64,000 bases of DNA from Nitratireductor sp. GISD-1A_MAKvit (GTDB lineage Bacteria; Pseudomonadota; Alphaproteobacteria; Rhizobiales; Rhizobiaceae), in the NCBI RefSeq assembly GCF_040819555.1, contig NZ_CP161920.1, forward strand, positions 2,851,001-2,915,000, in the 5' to 3' direction. Of the stretch, positions 1-9,087 are shown one piece after another; positions within the stretch are counted from its first letter, which is position 1; each line of letters begins with the position of its first letter. Under the pieces are notes generated by a model. That model was not told the origin of the DNA, ran no database searches, and worked only from the letters and a program-made list of their open reading frames with translations. Both the position numbers and the translations under genes were made by a program.

Positions 1-101
1 AATGCGGCACCGGCATGACATGATGCGTTTTTTTCGCTTGGACCGACAGCAGCAGACATGTGATGTCTTCGGGCATTGCAAGCTTCCGATGAGTCCACGA
101 T

Positions 102-1385
102 ATGAGGAACGATCCCCTTTCCCATGGCCTTTGGGAAAAAACGGCACCACCCCCTCCCGAAACAACGGTTCTTGAAGGTGACGTTACAGCCGAAATAGCC
201 ATCGTTGGCGGCGGCTATACCGGCCTGTCCGCCGCGCTTTTCCTCGCAGAGGCAGGAAAGCAGGTGGTTGTGCTGGAAGCCGAAGAGATCGGCTTCGGCG
301 GGTCCGGGCGCAATGTCGGCCTTGTAAATGCGGGCATGTGGGTGATGCCCGACGACCTTCCCGGCATTCTCGGCGATAGCTATGGTGAAAGACTGCTGAG
401 CGTTCTGGGCGAAGCGCCGCGCATGGTCTTTGATCTCGCCAGGCGGCACGAAATGGACTGCGAGGCGATGCCCGTGGGAACCCTCCATTGTGCGGTCGGT
501 GAAAGCGGGCTGCGTCAGCTTGACCAGAGGGCGAAGCAATGGAAGGCACGCGGTGCCCCGGTGCGCCTTCTCAACCGGCAGGAAACCATCGCGAAAGTTG
601 GAAGCGCGGCATTTTCAGGTGCGCTGCTGGATGAGCGCGCAGGAACCATTCAGCCGCTCGCCTATGCGCGTGGCCTCGCCCACGCCGCAGCGCGGGCCGG
701 TGCCGATCTTCGCACTGGCTCCCGCGTGCTCAAGGCAGAACGGAGCGGCAACAAGTGGCGACTGGAGACACCAAAAGGGTCCCTGACGGCTCAGAACGTG
801 ATTGTTGCGACCAACGCCTATACTTCGACGCCCTGGCCGGAGATTCGCCAGGAAATCGTGCATCTGCCCTATTTCAATTTTGCGACCCCGCCCCTGCCTC
901 AATCGCTGAGGGACACGATATTGCCTGAACGCCAGGGAGCCTGGGACACGAAACAGGTGCTCACCTCCTTCCGCTGGGATCGCGAAGGACGTCTCGTGTT
1001 CGGCAGCGTGGGAGCGCTTGAAGGCACCGGACGCGCGGTGCATCGCGTCTGGGCCGAACGGGCCATCGCCCGCCTGTTTCCTGAACTGAAAGGCACGCGT
1101 TTCGAGGCCTCCTGGTTTGGACATATCGGCATGACCGCCGATCATTTGCCCAAACTGCATCGTCTGGATATCGGGGTCTGGGGCTTTTCGGGCTATAATG
1201 GTCGGGGCATCGGGCCTGGCACGGTGTTTGGCAAGGCGCTTGCCGATCTCCTGCTTGGCAATCTCGGCGAGAAGGACATGCCCCTGCCCGTGAGCGATGC
1301 ATCGACCCAGCCCTACCGCAGCCTGCGGGAAGGCGTTTATCGCCTGGGTTCGCAGGCGGTCCACCTCATGCGGACGATCGCCTAG
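102..1385 (+). CDS. FAD-dependent oxidoreductase (DAO family)
   Basis: Predicted flavoenzyme of the glycine/D-amino-acid oxidase (DAO) family, 427 residues, cytoplasmic (no signal peptide). A Rossmann motif IVGGGYTG sits at residues 34-41 and the second strand ends in acidic residues (VVVLEAEE, 55-62), the usual FAD-binding layout. A glycine-rich patch near the C-terminus (GFSGYNGRGIGPG) fits the FAD-closing end of DadA/PuuB-type oxidases. The family oxidises amino acids or amines to imines; the substrate cannot be read here. Its stop overlaps by four bases the stop of the convergent gene at 1382-2137. No clear Shine-Dalgarno precedes the ATG, so the start is less certain than the family call. 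Confidence 0.8.
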   Translation: MRNDPLSHGLWEKTAPPPPETTVLEGDVTAEIAIVGGGYTGLSAALFLAEAGKQVVVLEAEEIGFGGSGRNVGLVNAGMWVMPDDLPGILGDSYGERLLSVLGEAPRMVFDLARRHEMDCEAMPVGTLHCAVGESGLRQLDQRAKQWKARGAPVRLLNRQETIAKVGSAAFSGALLDERAGTIQPLAYARGLAHAAARAGADLRTGSRVLKAERSGNKWRLETPKGSLTAQNVIVATNAYTSTPWPEIRQEIVHLPYFNFATPPLPQSLRDTILPERQGAWDTKQVLTSFRWDREGRLVFGSVGALEGTGRAVHRVWAERAIARLFPELKGTRFEASWFGHIGMTADHLPKLHRLDIGVWGFSGYNGRGIGPGTVFGKALADLLLGNLGEKDMPLPVSDASTQPYRSLREGVYRLGSQAVHLMRTIA

Positions 1386-2137
1386 AAAAGATCGAGCTGG
1401 CTGTCGTCGCCGGCCGGCTTCTTCCGTGAGCCCGTGACGCGACTGCTTTCTACGGGCTCCTGCAAGCCGGGGCCGGCATTGGCCACCCTGTTGACTGCGT
1501 CCGAAACGGGCACTGCCTCGAAAAAACCGGGTTCGGCAGGCTTGAGAAGATCTGCCACGTGCCGGGGTTCCTGGTTGAGGCAATCCAGCCAGCGCTCGAA
1601 ATCCTGCGGTTGGATGACCACGGGCATGCGGTGATGAATGCCTCGCAGATCTTCATTTGCCGCGGTTGTCAGGATGGCACCGGTATCGATCTCCGAGCCG
1701 CCGGGCTCCGCCCAGCTTTCGGCGAGCCCCGCAAATGCGATCAGGCCGCCCTTGCGCGGTTTGATCCAGTAAGGCTCGGGCGAGCCACCACCCGCTCGCC
1801 GCCATTCGTAAAAACCGCTCGCGGGTACAAGCGTGCGGCGATGGCGCATCGCCGTACGAAACGACGGTTTTTCGGCCGCCGTCTCGGAGCGGGCGTTGAA
1901 GAGCAGCGAAAGACCTTTCGGGTCTTTTGTCCAAGAGGGTATCAACCCCCAGCGGACCAGCATGCTTCTGCGTGGCGGCAGGTTGGATCCTGGTCGTTGC
2001 GGTGGTCCGGACATCACCATCAGCACGGGCTGTGTGGGGGCGATGTTGTAGCGCGGCGGAAATGGCTCGAAATCAGCAACGCCCAGTTGGTTCTGGACCG
2101 CCTCGGGCGTTTCCGTCAGGGCAAAACGACCGCACAT
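1382..2137 (-). CDS. yedK: SOS response-associated peptidase, YedK/HMCES family
   Basis: Member of the SRAP (DUF159) family, 251 residues. It starts MCGRFALTE, so after removal of Met the catalytic cysteine is residue 2, which in this family forms a thiazolidine crosslink with abasic sites in single-stranded DNA. Other family marks are PRYNIAPTQ (about 28-36), the ARSETA block, PASGFYEW carrying the conserved Glu (about 106-113) and IHHRMPV carrying the catalytic His (about 168-174). The role is protection of abasic sites during replication. The C-terminal 40 residues are basic and not conserved in the family, as far as I recall. Confidence 0.93.
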   Translation of the reverse strand: MCGRFALTETPEAVQNQLGVADFEPFPPRYNIAPTQPVLMVMSGPPQRPGSNLPPRRSMLVRWGLIPSWTKDPKGLSLLFNARSETAAEKPSFRTAMRHRRTLVPASGFYEWRRAGGGSPEPYWIKPRKGGLIAFAGLAESWAEPGGSEIDTGAILTTAANEDLRGIHHRMPVVIQPQDFERWLDCLNQEPRHVADLLKPAEPGFFEAVPVSDAVNRVANAGPGLQEPVESSRVTGSRKKPAGDDSQLDLF

Positions 2138-2151
2138 CTCTTCCCTTCCCG

Positions 2152-2724
2152 CTAGTAACGCCCTGCCGCTTCCTCATAGAGATAGCGGTCGTAGAGGCGC
2201 TCGGCATCGCGCAACCGCCCTTCCGCCAGGAACAGGTCGGATTCTCTCAGCGTTATCCGGTTGCGCACCTTGCGACGCTCGTCGCCCTTGGGCGCGTCTT
2301 CGAGGTCGTCGTAGAGCTGTTCGAGTTCGCTCTTCAGACGATCATATTCGGACTGTGCATCGTGCACGCGTTTGCCCACCCGATATGCATTTTCAAAGGC
2401 CGGCGCGATTTCGGCCGGGCAAGAGTTGGCATAGCCGCGCCCCTCACGCCCTTCGCTCAGACCGTTTTCTGCCGTGCAGTAGCGACGAATGCCCGCTTCC
2501 CAGCCGGAACGCCAGGCATTTTCATCCACCGGCAGATCGTATTTCATACAGGCTTCGCGATGCCGCTGAACATAAGACACGCTGCGGCCGGCAGCGCCAT
2601 CACCGCGCCCCAAATCTCCCCAGTTCACCGTTTCACATTCGCTTTCATTGAGCGTCGCACATGCCGACATTGCCAGCATCATCGTCAAACCGGCGATGAA
2701 TTTTCCGCACCGCATTGCCTGCAT
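2152..2724 (-). CDS. DUF2799 domain-containing lipoprotein
   Basis: About 190 residues. I chose the ATG at 2724 because it has an AGAGGGGAAGG ribosome-binding site, rather than a longer reading frame beginning at 2778 that would overlap the divergent NUDIX gene. The N-terminus is a signal sequence ending in a lipobox (AMSAC), so the mature protein should be lipid-anchored. The body matches DUF2799: WGDLGRGDGAAG, the CMKYDLP segment, then WRSGWEAGIRRYC and YRVGKRV. The C-terminal third is a charged helix likely to form a coiled coil. Function of the family is not known. It lies 15 bases downstream of the SRAP gene start on the same strand. Confidence 0.8.
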   Translation of the reverse strand: MQAMRCGKFIAGLTMMLAMSACATLNESECETVNWGDLGRGDGAAGRSVSYVQRHREACMKYDLPVDENAWRSGWEAGIRRYCTAENGLSEGREGRGYANSCPAEIAPAFENAYRVGKRVHDAQSEYDRLKSELEQLYDDLEDAPKGDERRKVRNRITLRESDLFLAEGRLRDAERLYDRYLYEEAAGRY

Positions 2725-2776
2725 GATTGCCTTCCCCTCTTTGCCAGACCATATCTGATGCACCGGACTGTTGGTC

Positions 2777-3214
2777 ATGACACCGAAGGATGCAAGACAT
2801 TTGCCGACGAAACCAAAGGAAATCCGTGCCGTATCCGCGGCGGTGGAGAAGGAGGGACGTTTTCTGCTGGTGCGCCGGGGCCGCGCCCCCGCAAAGGGAC
2901 TGTTTGCCTTTCCGGGCGGACGTGTTGAAGCCGATGAGAGTGCGGATCAGGCCCTCGCGCGCGAGCTTCTGGAGGAAACAGGGTTGCGCCTTATCCATGC
3001 CAGCCCCTACCGGGAGATCGTCCTGCGAGGTGATGGCCCCGAGCAGATCTATCGCCTGACCGTGTTCTGCGCCTCGGTTGAGGCAGGTGAGGTCACCGCT
3101 GGCGACGATGCGAGCGAGGCCGGCTGGTTCGGGCGGCGCGAGATTGCAGCAATGCCACTCACCGAAACCACACGAGAAATGATCGATACACTGCAGAACA
3201 AAGCGGCTCGATGA
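2777..3214 (+). CDS. NUDIX hydrolase
   Basis: 145 residues from the ATG at 2777; a TTG two codons earlier is possible. It holds a complete Nudix box: Gly-Gly-Arg-Val-Glu-Ala-Asp-Glu, then RELLEETGL at about residues 61-69, matching GX5EX7REUXEEXGU. The enzyme should hydrolyse a nucleoside diphosphate linked to another group; the opening IRAVSAAVEKEGRFLLVRRG resembles the ADP-ribose/8-oxo-dGTP type, but the substrate is not decidable. It reads away from the DUF2799 gene with about 50 bases between them, which must hold both promoters. Confidence 0.88.
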   Translation: MTPKDARHLPTKPKEIRAVSAAVEKEGRFLLVRRGRAPAKGLFAFPGGRVEADESADQALARELLEETGLRLIHASPYREIVLRGDGPEQIYRLTVFCASVEAGEVTAGDDASEAGWFGRREIAAMPLTETTREMIDTLQNKAAR

Positions 3215-3323
3215 GCCGCCGGGGTCTACTCCCCCACAATCTTGCCACGATTGTGAACGCCATGTGATATCTGCCACACTCATGGATGTTTGACAGTTGC
3301 AGACTGCCGGAGGACAACACGGT

Positions 3324-3695
3324 ATGCAAAAATCACTGTTGGTTTCAGTTCTCCTCCTGGCCGTTGTTGCAGCGCCGCTTTCCCTGCGCGCCAACGAAGT
3401 CAGCTACGAGGCGCCCCTTCTGCGGCTTGCTGAAACACTCGGATCGGTTCACTACCTGCGCAATCTCTGCGGTGAGAAGAGCGAAACCTGGCGCGGCAGG
3501 ATGGAAGAGCTTCTGGCAACCGAGGATCCCAGCCCCGCGCGTCGCGAAAAGCTCGTTGCAAGTTTCAACCGTGGTTACCGCGCTTTTGCCGGGACCTACG
3601 AAAACTGCACCGACCAGGCACTGAGAGCCATTGATCACTACATGACCGAAGGTGCACGCCTCTCGACAGAGATCGTGCAGCGATACGGAAACTGA
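3324..3695 (+). CDS. TIGR02301 family exported protein
   Basis: 123 residues from the ATG at 3324, chosen because GGAGG lies 11 bases upstream. A signal peptide (QKSLLVSVLLLAVVAAPLSLRA) is followed by a small helical domain with the marks LRLAETLGSVHYLRNLC, WRGRMEELL and FNRGYRAF..YENC. These match the TIGR02301 family, small periplasmic proteins conserved in Hyphomicrobiales with no known function. Two cysteines (in LRNLC and YENC) could form a disulfide. It is followed after 9 bases by another exported protein and is probably co-transcribed with it. Confidence 0.8.
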   Translation: MQKSLLVSVLLLAVVAAPLSLRANEVSYEAPLLRLAETLGSVHYLRNLCGEKSETWRGRMEELLATEDPSPARREKLVASFNRGYRAFAGTYENCTDQALRAIDHYMTEGARLSTEIVQRYGN

Positions 3696-3704
3696 GAGCA
3701 GCCA

Positions 3705-4478
3705 ATGACGGGGAATGATCGGAATGTCGTGTATGCTTGGCGCTGGGGCTCTCAACAGCCAAGGGTGACGCGAAGCCTCCTTGCGTTTGTCATTTCGACC
3801 TCGCTCGCCATTTTTTCCGGGTCCGCTTTTGCGCTCAGCGAATTGCAGGAGCTGCCGCCGGGCCTTGAAGAGGAGGCAGACAGCGAAGGCGTGGAGCGCG
3901 TGCCGCTGCCTCCCCCGATCCGCCTGCCCTCAACATCTTCACAGTCCCCCGACGAAGACGCCCCTCCGCTGCGCGATGTGGTGCGCCCGGTAACGGACCC
4001 GGACAGGCAGCCGCCCGAAATTCACTACGACATGTCGCGTCTGCCCGAACCGGTGCAACGGATGCACGGGCTGATTGTCGAAGCAGCGAAGAGTGGCGAT
4101 ATCGAGAAACTGCGCCCTCTGATTGGCAGTGGAAACACGGGAACGCGGCTTTCGCTGGGAGGGCTGGACGGCGACCCGCTCGACTTTCTTCTGGAGCTGT
4201 CTGGCGATGAGGAGGGTCAGGAAATCCTCGCCATACTGCTGGAGGTTCTTCAGGCGGGATATGTGCATCTGGATTCCGGCACGCCCCAGGAGATGTATGT
4301 CTGGCCCTATTTCTTTGCCGTTCCGCTTGAAACACTCGACAAGAAGCAGCGGGTTGAACTTTTCACCCTGGTCACCGCTGGCGACTATGAGGATATGAAG
4401 AGCTTCGGCGCCTATATTTTCTATCGCGTGGGTATCACGCCCGAGGGGCGCTGGGCCTTTTTCGTTGCGGGAGACTAG
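3705..4478 (+). CDS. Conserved hypothetical exported protein
   Basis: 257 residues. A hydrophobic stretch at about 22-43 (LLAFVISTSLAIFSGSAFA) looks like a signal peptide with a long n-region. After it comes a proline- and acid-rich linker (about 50-100), then a helical C-terminal domain (about 105-257) with MHGLIVEAAKSGDIEKLRPLIG, a pattern like a single ankyrin-type helix pair, and MYVWPYFFAVPLETL. I believe proteins like this are common in Hyphomicrobiales but I know no function. It lies between TIGR02301 and 4540-4962 on the same strand with short gaps, so probably one transcript. Confidence 0.6.
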   Translation: MTGNDRNVVYAWRWGSQQPRVTRSLLAFVISTSLAIFSGSAFALSELQELPPGLEEEADSEGVERVPLPPPIRLPSTSSQSPDEDAPPLRDVVRPVTDPDRQPPEIHYDMSRLPEPVQRMHGLIVEAAKSGDIEKLRPLIGSGNTGTRLSLGGLDGDPLDFLLELSGDEEGQEILAILLEVLQAGYVHLDSGTPQEMYVWPYFFAVPLETLDKKQRVELFTLVTAGDYEDMKSFGAYIFYRVGITPEGRWAFFVAGD

Positions 4479-4539
4479 GCGCATTCTTGCAATCCCGGAG
4501 CGTTTCCCCATATCCGGTCAGGACACGGGAGGAACCCTG

Positions 4540-4962
4540 ATGCAAGCAATCGGGCCGGCGCAGGCAAGCGCCGACGAAAGGACGCATAATCCGCCCGGGC
4601 GCGGGCGCGTTTTACGGCGTGTCGCCCTGTTTCAGGTTAAGCTGATGGCCGATGGTCTGCGTGATGTGGTGCTGAGCCCACTGTCAATCGCGGCAGCCGC
4701 GCTGGGGCTTTTGTCACGTCGTCCCGACACCGAGATCTATCTCGACAGGCTCATGCGGTTTGGTCGGGAAACCGACCAATGGATCAATCTCTTCGACCAT
4801 CGCAGCGATGCTGAAAAGACGCCGTCCCACTCACTGGACAGCATTGCACAGCAGATTGAAGAGGCGCTCCGGCGCGACTTTCAAACTGGCGGGCTTAGCG
4901 CGAAAAGCGCCAAGGCACTCGCTGAGGCGGCCGCGCGCCTCAGGGACAAGGCCAGGCGATAA
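4540..4962 (+). CDS. Hypothetical protein
   Basis: 140 residues from the ATG at 4540, chosen for its GGGAGG ribosome-binding site; a longer frame opens at 4465 inside the preceding gene. The protein has a basic start, one moderately hydrophobic segment (LSPLSIAAAALGLLS, about 46-60) that may be a membrane helix or amphipathic anchor, and a charged helical C-terminus. I do not recognise a family. Position between exported proteins and ygfZ suggests co-transcription, nothing more. Confidence 0.5.
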   Translation: MQAIGPAQASADERTHNPPGRGRVLRRVALFQVKLMADGLRDVVLSPLSIAAAALGLLSRRPDTEIYLDRLMRFGRETDQWINLFDHRSDAEKTPSHSLDSIAQQIEEALRRDFQTGGLSAKSAKALAEAAARLRDKARR

Positions 4963-5068
4963 AGTCAGCCGACCGCCGGCCCGGGTTGCAGCACACACAA
5001 AAGCACCTTAGCTAGAAACGGGTTGCGAGGACATCTCAGTTCTCCATCGACAGCACCGTGGAGCCAAC

Positions 5069-5927
5069 ATGCCGACCTGCCATCTGGACAATCGATCTCT
5101 CTTTCGATTGCAAGGTCCTGAAGCCGAATCTTTCCTTCAGAACGTGATCACCACCGATCTCTCTTCTCTTGGCGAAGGAGAATGCCGTCCATCGGCACTC
5201 CTCACCCCACAGGGTAAAATCCTTTTCGACTTCCTGATTTCGCGCTCTGGAAATGATGCGCTTTCAATTGAATGCCGTACCGAAGTCGCCCCCGATCTGG
5301 TCAAGCGCCTGACCCTGTACAAGCTCAGGGCCAAGGCAGAGATTTCCAAACCGGAGCAATGTGTTGTCGCGGTTTCATGGGAAACCGATTCTCCTTCTTC
5401 ACACAGTGATTCAACTTTTCTGGACCGGCGCTTTCCCGACTCCTTGAAGGTTTGGCGTCACTATGGAGCGGTACCGAATGCCGACCGGGGCGAAGCGGAC
5501 TTTGATCAGGTACGGGTCGCCAACGCGGTGGCTGAGAGCGGCAAAGACTATACGCTTGGCGATGCCTTTCCTCACGAAATACTCTACGACCAGAACGGTG
5601 GTGTCGGGCTTCGGAAAGGATGTTATGTCGGACAGGAAGTGGTATCCCGCATGCATCATCGCGGGACGGCGCGCCGGCGCCTTTTGATTGCCAGGGGCGC
5701 AGGGCCGGTTACCCGAGGCAGGCACGGCGTTGCAAAGCGGCGGAAAACCCCTCGGTGTTCTCGGTACCGTTTCAGGCAATGACGCTCTTGCAATTGCAAG
5801 AATCGACAGGGTGAAGGACGCCATGGATGCTGGTGTGCCCATAACCGCGAATGATATCGAAGTGACACTGTCGATCCCCTCCTGGGTCGGCTTTTCGTTT
5901 CCTGAGGGCGACGGAGAGGCCGGCTGA
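5069..5927 (+). pseudogene. ygfZ: Folate-binding protein YgfZ, +1 frameshift as written
   Basis: Aminomethyltransferase-fold protein that helps iron-sulfur cluster assembly or repair. The N-terminal frame carries FLQNVITTDL and the hallmark KGCYVGQEVVSRMHHRG with its conserved Cys. The frame is then lost; the true C-terminus (GTALQSGGKPLGVLGTV...WVGFSFPEGDGEAG) continues in the next frame and ends at 5927. Total length is 3n+1. Removing one G from the GGGCC at 5702-5706 gives a continuous 285-residue protein reading RGAGRLPEAGTALQ. The repaired stop overlaps the start of the HD gene (TGATG), so they are translationally coupled. Essential sequence is otherwise intact, so I suspect an inserted base in the sequence rather than a dead gene. 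Confidence 0.85.
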
Positions 5928-6538
5928 TGCCAGAGGACCGCGCCTGGCAGAGAATGCTGTCCGGTCGACGGCTGGACCTCCTGAACCCCTCCCCGCTGGA
6001 TATCGAGATCAGCGACATCGCCCACGGCCTCGCGCGCGTTGCCCGCTGGAATGGCCAGACCGAAGGAGACCACGCCTTCTCCGTGGCGCAGCATTCGCTT
6101 CTGGTTGAAGACATATTCCGGATGATTGTCCGTGACGCCACGCCGGAGCACTCACTGGCCGCGCTCCTGCACGACGCGCCGGAATATGTGATCGGCGACA
6201 TGATCTCCCCGTTCAAGGCGACACTGGGCGACGACTACAAATCCGTCGAGAGGCGGCTGCAGCACGCAATACATCTCCGGTATTCGCTTCGCCCCGAACT
6301 GCCTGCAGCGCTCAGGAAGCAGATAAAACGCGCCGATCAGATTGCGGCGTTTCATGAAGCCACCCAGCTCGCAGGTTTTGACAGCTCCGAAGCTGCCCGC
6401 TTCTTCGGGCGTCCGCGCGGCATTGCTCCCCACACCATCCGGCTGGTTCCGCTCCCTGCCAGAAAAGCTCAGGATGCATTCCTCCAGCGTTTTGAACAAA
6501 TTGAGGAAATAATAATAAATAAAACAGGTAAACTTTAA
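5927..6538 (+). CDS. HD-domain phosphohydrolase (YfbR-like)
   Basis: 203 residues. Metal-binding HD residues can be read in order: His in FSVAQHSLLVED (about 52-63), His-Asp in AALLHDAPEYVIGD (about 79-92) and Asp in KRADQIAAFHEA (about 137-148). This arrangement is that of YfbR-type HD hydrolases, which act on nucleoside monophosphates or similar phosphoesters in the cytosol. The start overlaps the ygfZ stop by one base. The C-terminus runs into an AT-rich codon stretch (EEIIINKTGKL) and the following 100 bases are also AT-rich, unlike the neighbours. Confidence 0.8.
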   Translation: MPEDRAWQRMLSGRRLDLLNPSPLDIEISDIAHGLARVARWNGQTEGDHAFSVAQHSLLVEDIFRMIVRDATPEHSLAALLHDAPEYVIGDMISPFKATLGDDYKSVERRLQHAIHLRYSLRPELPAALRKQIKRADQIAAFHEATQLAGFDSSEAARFFGRPRGIAPHTIRLVPLPARKAQDAFLQRFEQIEEIIINKTGKL

Positions 6539-6707
6539 ATCACGATGTATTTGTAAATACAACCAACAATAATTATAGGAAACAACGCAGGAAAATGCAG
6601 TCAGATATTGATGTGCGCTGAAACATAATTCCACATCATACGAACACTGACGCGGGCGGTGCTTGAAAACCTGTCAAAGGGTCGGGCGCGTTGCGTAAGG
6701 TGTTCAG

Positions 6708-7601
6708 ATGGATCAAGGAACGGAAAAGCTTATCGTATCTGCGGCAGCCGGTTGGGATTTTGCCGAATCTTTAATTTCAAATTATGCGTTTTCGGTGCTT
6801 GGCGCTCTGCTGATTTTCGTATTCGGCATACTTTTCGCCGGTTTGCTGCAGCGTTGGGTCAAGCACATGCTCGGCGAAGTATGCGGTCTGGACGTCACTT
6901 TGACCTCCTTTCTCTCCAAACTCGCCCGCTATGCGGTTCTGATGCTGGTATGTGTCTCGATTCTGGCGCAGTTTGGCGTTCAGACCGCAAGCATCGTGGC
7001 CATGCTCGGTGCAGCAGGTCTTGCCATCGGTCTTGCGTTGCAGGGGACACTGCAAAACGTCGCAGCCGGCCTTATGCTCCTGCTTCTGAAGCCCTTCAAT
7101 GTGGGGGACTATGTGGTGGCAAGCGGGGTAGCGGGTCACGTGGAATCTCTCGGTGTGTTTGCGACAGAGTTCAAAACCGACGGTGGCCTGCTCGTTGTCG
7201 CTCCCAACAGTTCTCTCTGGAACACATTCGTTACAAACCATTCGCGCAACGAGATGCGCAGGAATGAGGTGACGATATCGATCCGGGCCGATGACGACAT
7301 CGACCGGGCTCAAGAAACGATGATCGAGATCGCCAAGGCAGACGAGCGGGTTCTGGACACGCCCCTGCCCGAGGCATTTGTTTCTTCGCTTGATGGCTGC
7401 GCGGTGGAGATGACGCTCCACTACTGGGTGGCAACACCGGACTGGTGGCAGGTGAGCTGCGACATGAACAAGGCAGTACGGCAGACATTCAACGCTTCCG
7501 GGTTCACCACCCCCTATCCGCGCTACGAAATTTCACAGCTTCCGGCAGACAAAAGGGTTCGCTTGCCGGCGGCATCCACAAAACGGGAGCAATTGGCATA
7601 G
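6708..7601 (+). CDS. mscS: Mechanosensitive ion channel, MscS family (copy 1)
   Basis: 297 residues. Hydrophobic helices at about 18-45 and 66-90 precede the pore helix, rich in Gly and Ala (AAGLAIGLALQGTLQNVAAG, about 104-123), and the beta domain with KPFNVGDYV and ELL-type VVAPNSSLWNTFVTNHSRN. This is the small MscS type that opens under membrane tension to release osmolytes. A second copy at 9783-10643 aligns along its whole length. The ATG has only a weak ribosome-binding site in AAGGTGTTCAG. Confidence 0.92.
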   Translation: MDQGTEKLIVSAAAGWDFAESLISNYAFSVLGALLIFVFGILFAGLLQRWVKHMLGEVCGLDVTLTSFLSKLARYAVLMLVCVSILAQFGVQTASIVAMLGAAGLAIGLALQGTLQNVAAGLMLLLLKPFNVGDYVVASGVAGHVESLGVFATEFKTDGGLLVVAPNSSLWNTFVTNHSRNEMRRNEVTISIRADDDIDRAQETMIEIAKADERVLDTPLPEAFVSSLDGCAVEMTLHYWVATPDWWQVSCDMNKAVRQTFNASGFTTPYPRYEISQLPADKRVRLPAASTKREQLA

Positions 7602-7608
7602 GCAACAG

Positions 7609-7635
7609 ACGGGTTCCTGCAAGGGAGCCCGTTTT
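7609..7635 (+). terminator. Rho-independent terminator after mscS copy 1
   Basis: A stem ACGGG-T-TCC pairs with GGA-G-CCCGT around a six-base loop and is followed by TTTT. It lies 7 bases after the mscS stop and directly abuts the stop of the convergent rimK-like gene. Confidence 0.65.
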
Positions 7636-9087
7636 CTATCGCTCCAGGCGATCGATGAACCACTGGGTAAGACCGGTCCAGACGGCATCTTTCTCCCCCG
7701 CATCTTCGCAGCCGTGATCCAGATTGGGGTTGTCGTTGACTTCGATGACGAAGATGCCCTCCGGCGTTTCCTTCAGGTCGACGCCATATAGCCCTCTCCC
7801 GATGCAACGCGCTGCCCGCACCGCAGCGTCAATCACCTCTGCAGGGGTATCGGCAAGCCTGAACGAACGGAAACCTCCTTCATCGGGCCGTCCCTGCCGC
7901 TCATGGTTGACGATCTGCCAGTGCTTCTTTGCCATAAGATACCGGACCGAAAACAGCGGCGTGCCATCGAGGACGCCAATGCGCCAGTCGAACGTTGTCG
8001 GCAAAAATTTCTGGGCGATAAGCAGGTCGGAATCATCGAGCCATTTCAAGGCCAGCGTGCGAAGCTCAATCATATTCGAGGCCTTCTTCACACCACGCGA
8101 AAACGAACTGTCCGGTGTCTTGAGAACAAGTGGAAACCCAAGCAGATCGGCAGCACGCTCGAGGTCAACAGCACCGGCGATCATCACTGTGGGAGGGACC
8201 GCTACCCGGTTGGCGGCCATGAGCTCGTTGAGGTAAACCTTGTTGGTACACCGGATCATCGATAGCGGGTCGTCAATAACCGGCATTCCCTCCTGTTCGG
8301 CCCGGCGGGCGAAGCGGTAGGTGTGATTGGAGATGGAAGTGGTTTCTCGAATGAAGAGAGCATCGAAATTCGCAAGCCGCGGCAGATCCTTCTTCGTGAT
8401 CGGCTCGACCTCAACCCCCATGCGGGCGGCCACGCGCGACCAGTGCTTGAGTGATGCAACACTCGATGGCGGCAGTTCCTCACGGGGATCGATCAGTGTG
8501 GCAAAACTGTATCGTGCGGGAACCCGGGTTCTGCTGTCGCGCCACTGCCGGCTCGTATAGCTTTGAAGTGAGGCGGTGAACCGCTCCTTCTCCACAGGAC
8601 TCATTCGTGAGAGCGGTCGAAACCCGATGCGTGTGATCGTGGCCCATTCCCCATCGCGGATATGGACTTCGAGCAAGGGAGCGCGGAACCAGTCGAACAG
8701 AAGCTTTGCAAAGCGTTCCCAGGCTTTTTCCGGGCCTATGCCAAAGAAGACGCTTACGCTTGAGGGAAAGCTGCCACCAATCTCTGCGCGACAGCGATTG
8801 AGTGCCTGTTCGAGCTCCGGTAGCGCGTTCTCATAGAGTTTGCGTGCCGAAAGATCGATCATCGTTTCGACCGACGGGATTACCCGGTGACCGCGCGAAC
8901 TGGCGAGCAGCGACGCATAATACCCCCGGCTCTGATAGGCATAACTGGACGAGAGGTTGATTATTTTGGGTCTCTGCCCGCGAAACAAGTCCGGATGGGC
9001 CAGATAGTCACGATTTGTGATAATCTTGTGAGGCGTAGCAGTCTCATCGAGATCGCTCTTTCTGCCTGTCAGGATGACCCAGCTCAT
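7636..9087 (-). CDS. RimK-like ATP-grasp ligase with RLAN domain
   Basis: 483 residues. The N-terminal half (about 1-190) matches the RimK-like ATP-grasp N-terminal (RLAN) domain, with DLFRGQRPKIINLSSSYAYQSRGYYASLLA. The C-terminal half is an ATP-grasp domain: IDDPLSMIRCTNKVYLNELM, the nucleotide-binding FPLVLKTPDSSFSRGVKK, and the Mg-binding FVIEVNDNPNLDHG. Such enzymes join an amino acid or amine to a carboxylate by an acyl-phosphate. The substrate is unknown. The start overlaps by four bases the stop of the GNAT gene upstream, so the two are translationally coupled and probably act together. Confidence 0.87.
   Translation of the reverse strand: MSWVILTGRKSDLDETATPHKIITNRDYLAHPDLFRGQRPKIINLSSSYAYQSRGYYASLLASSRGHRVIPSVETMIDLSARKLYENALPELEQALNRCRAEIGGSFPSSVSVFFGIGPEKAWERFAKLLFDWFRAPLLEVHIRDGEWATITRIGFRPLSRMSPVEKERFTASLQSYTSRQWRDSRTRVPARYSFATLIDPREELPPSSVASLKHWSRVAARMGVEVEPITKKDLPRLANFDALFIRETTSISNHTYRFARRAEQEGMPVIDDPLSMIRCTNKVYLNELMAANRVAVPPTVMIAGAVDLERAADLLGFPLVLKTPDSSFSRGVKKASNMIELRTLALKWLDDSDLLIAQKFLPTTFDWRIGVLDGTPLFSVRYLMAKKHWQIVNHERQGRPDEGGFRSFRLADTPAEVIDAAVRAARCIGRGLYGVDLKETPEGIFVIEVNDNPNLDHGCEDAGEKDAVWTGLTQWFIDRLER

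Noticed and set aside
615..1583. 322-residue minus-strand frame opposite the flavoenzyme
   Set aside because: Shadow frame; the plus-strand gene has the FAD motifs.
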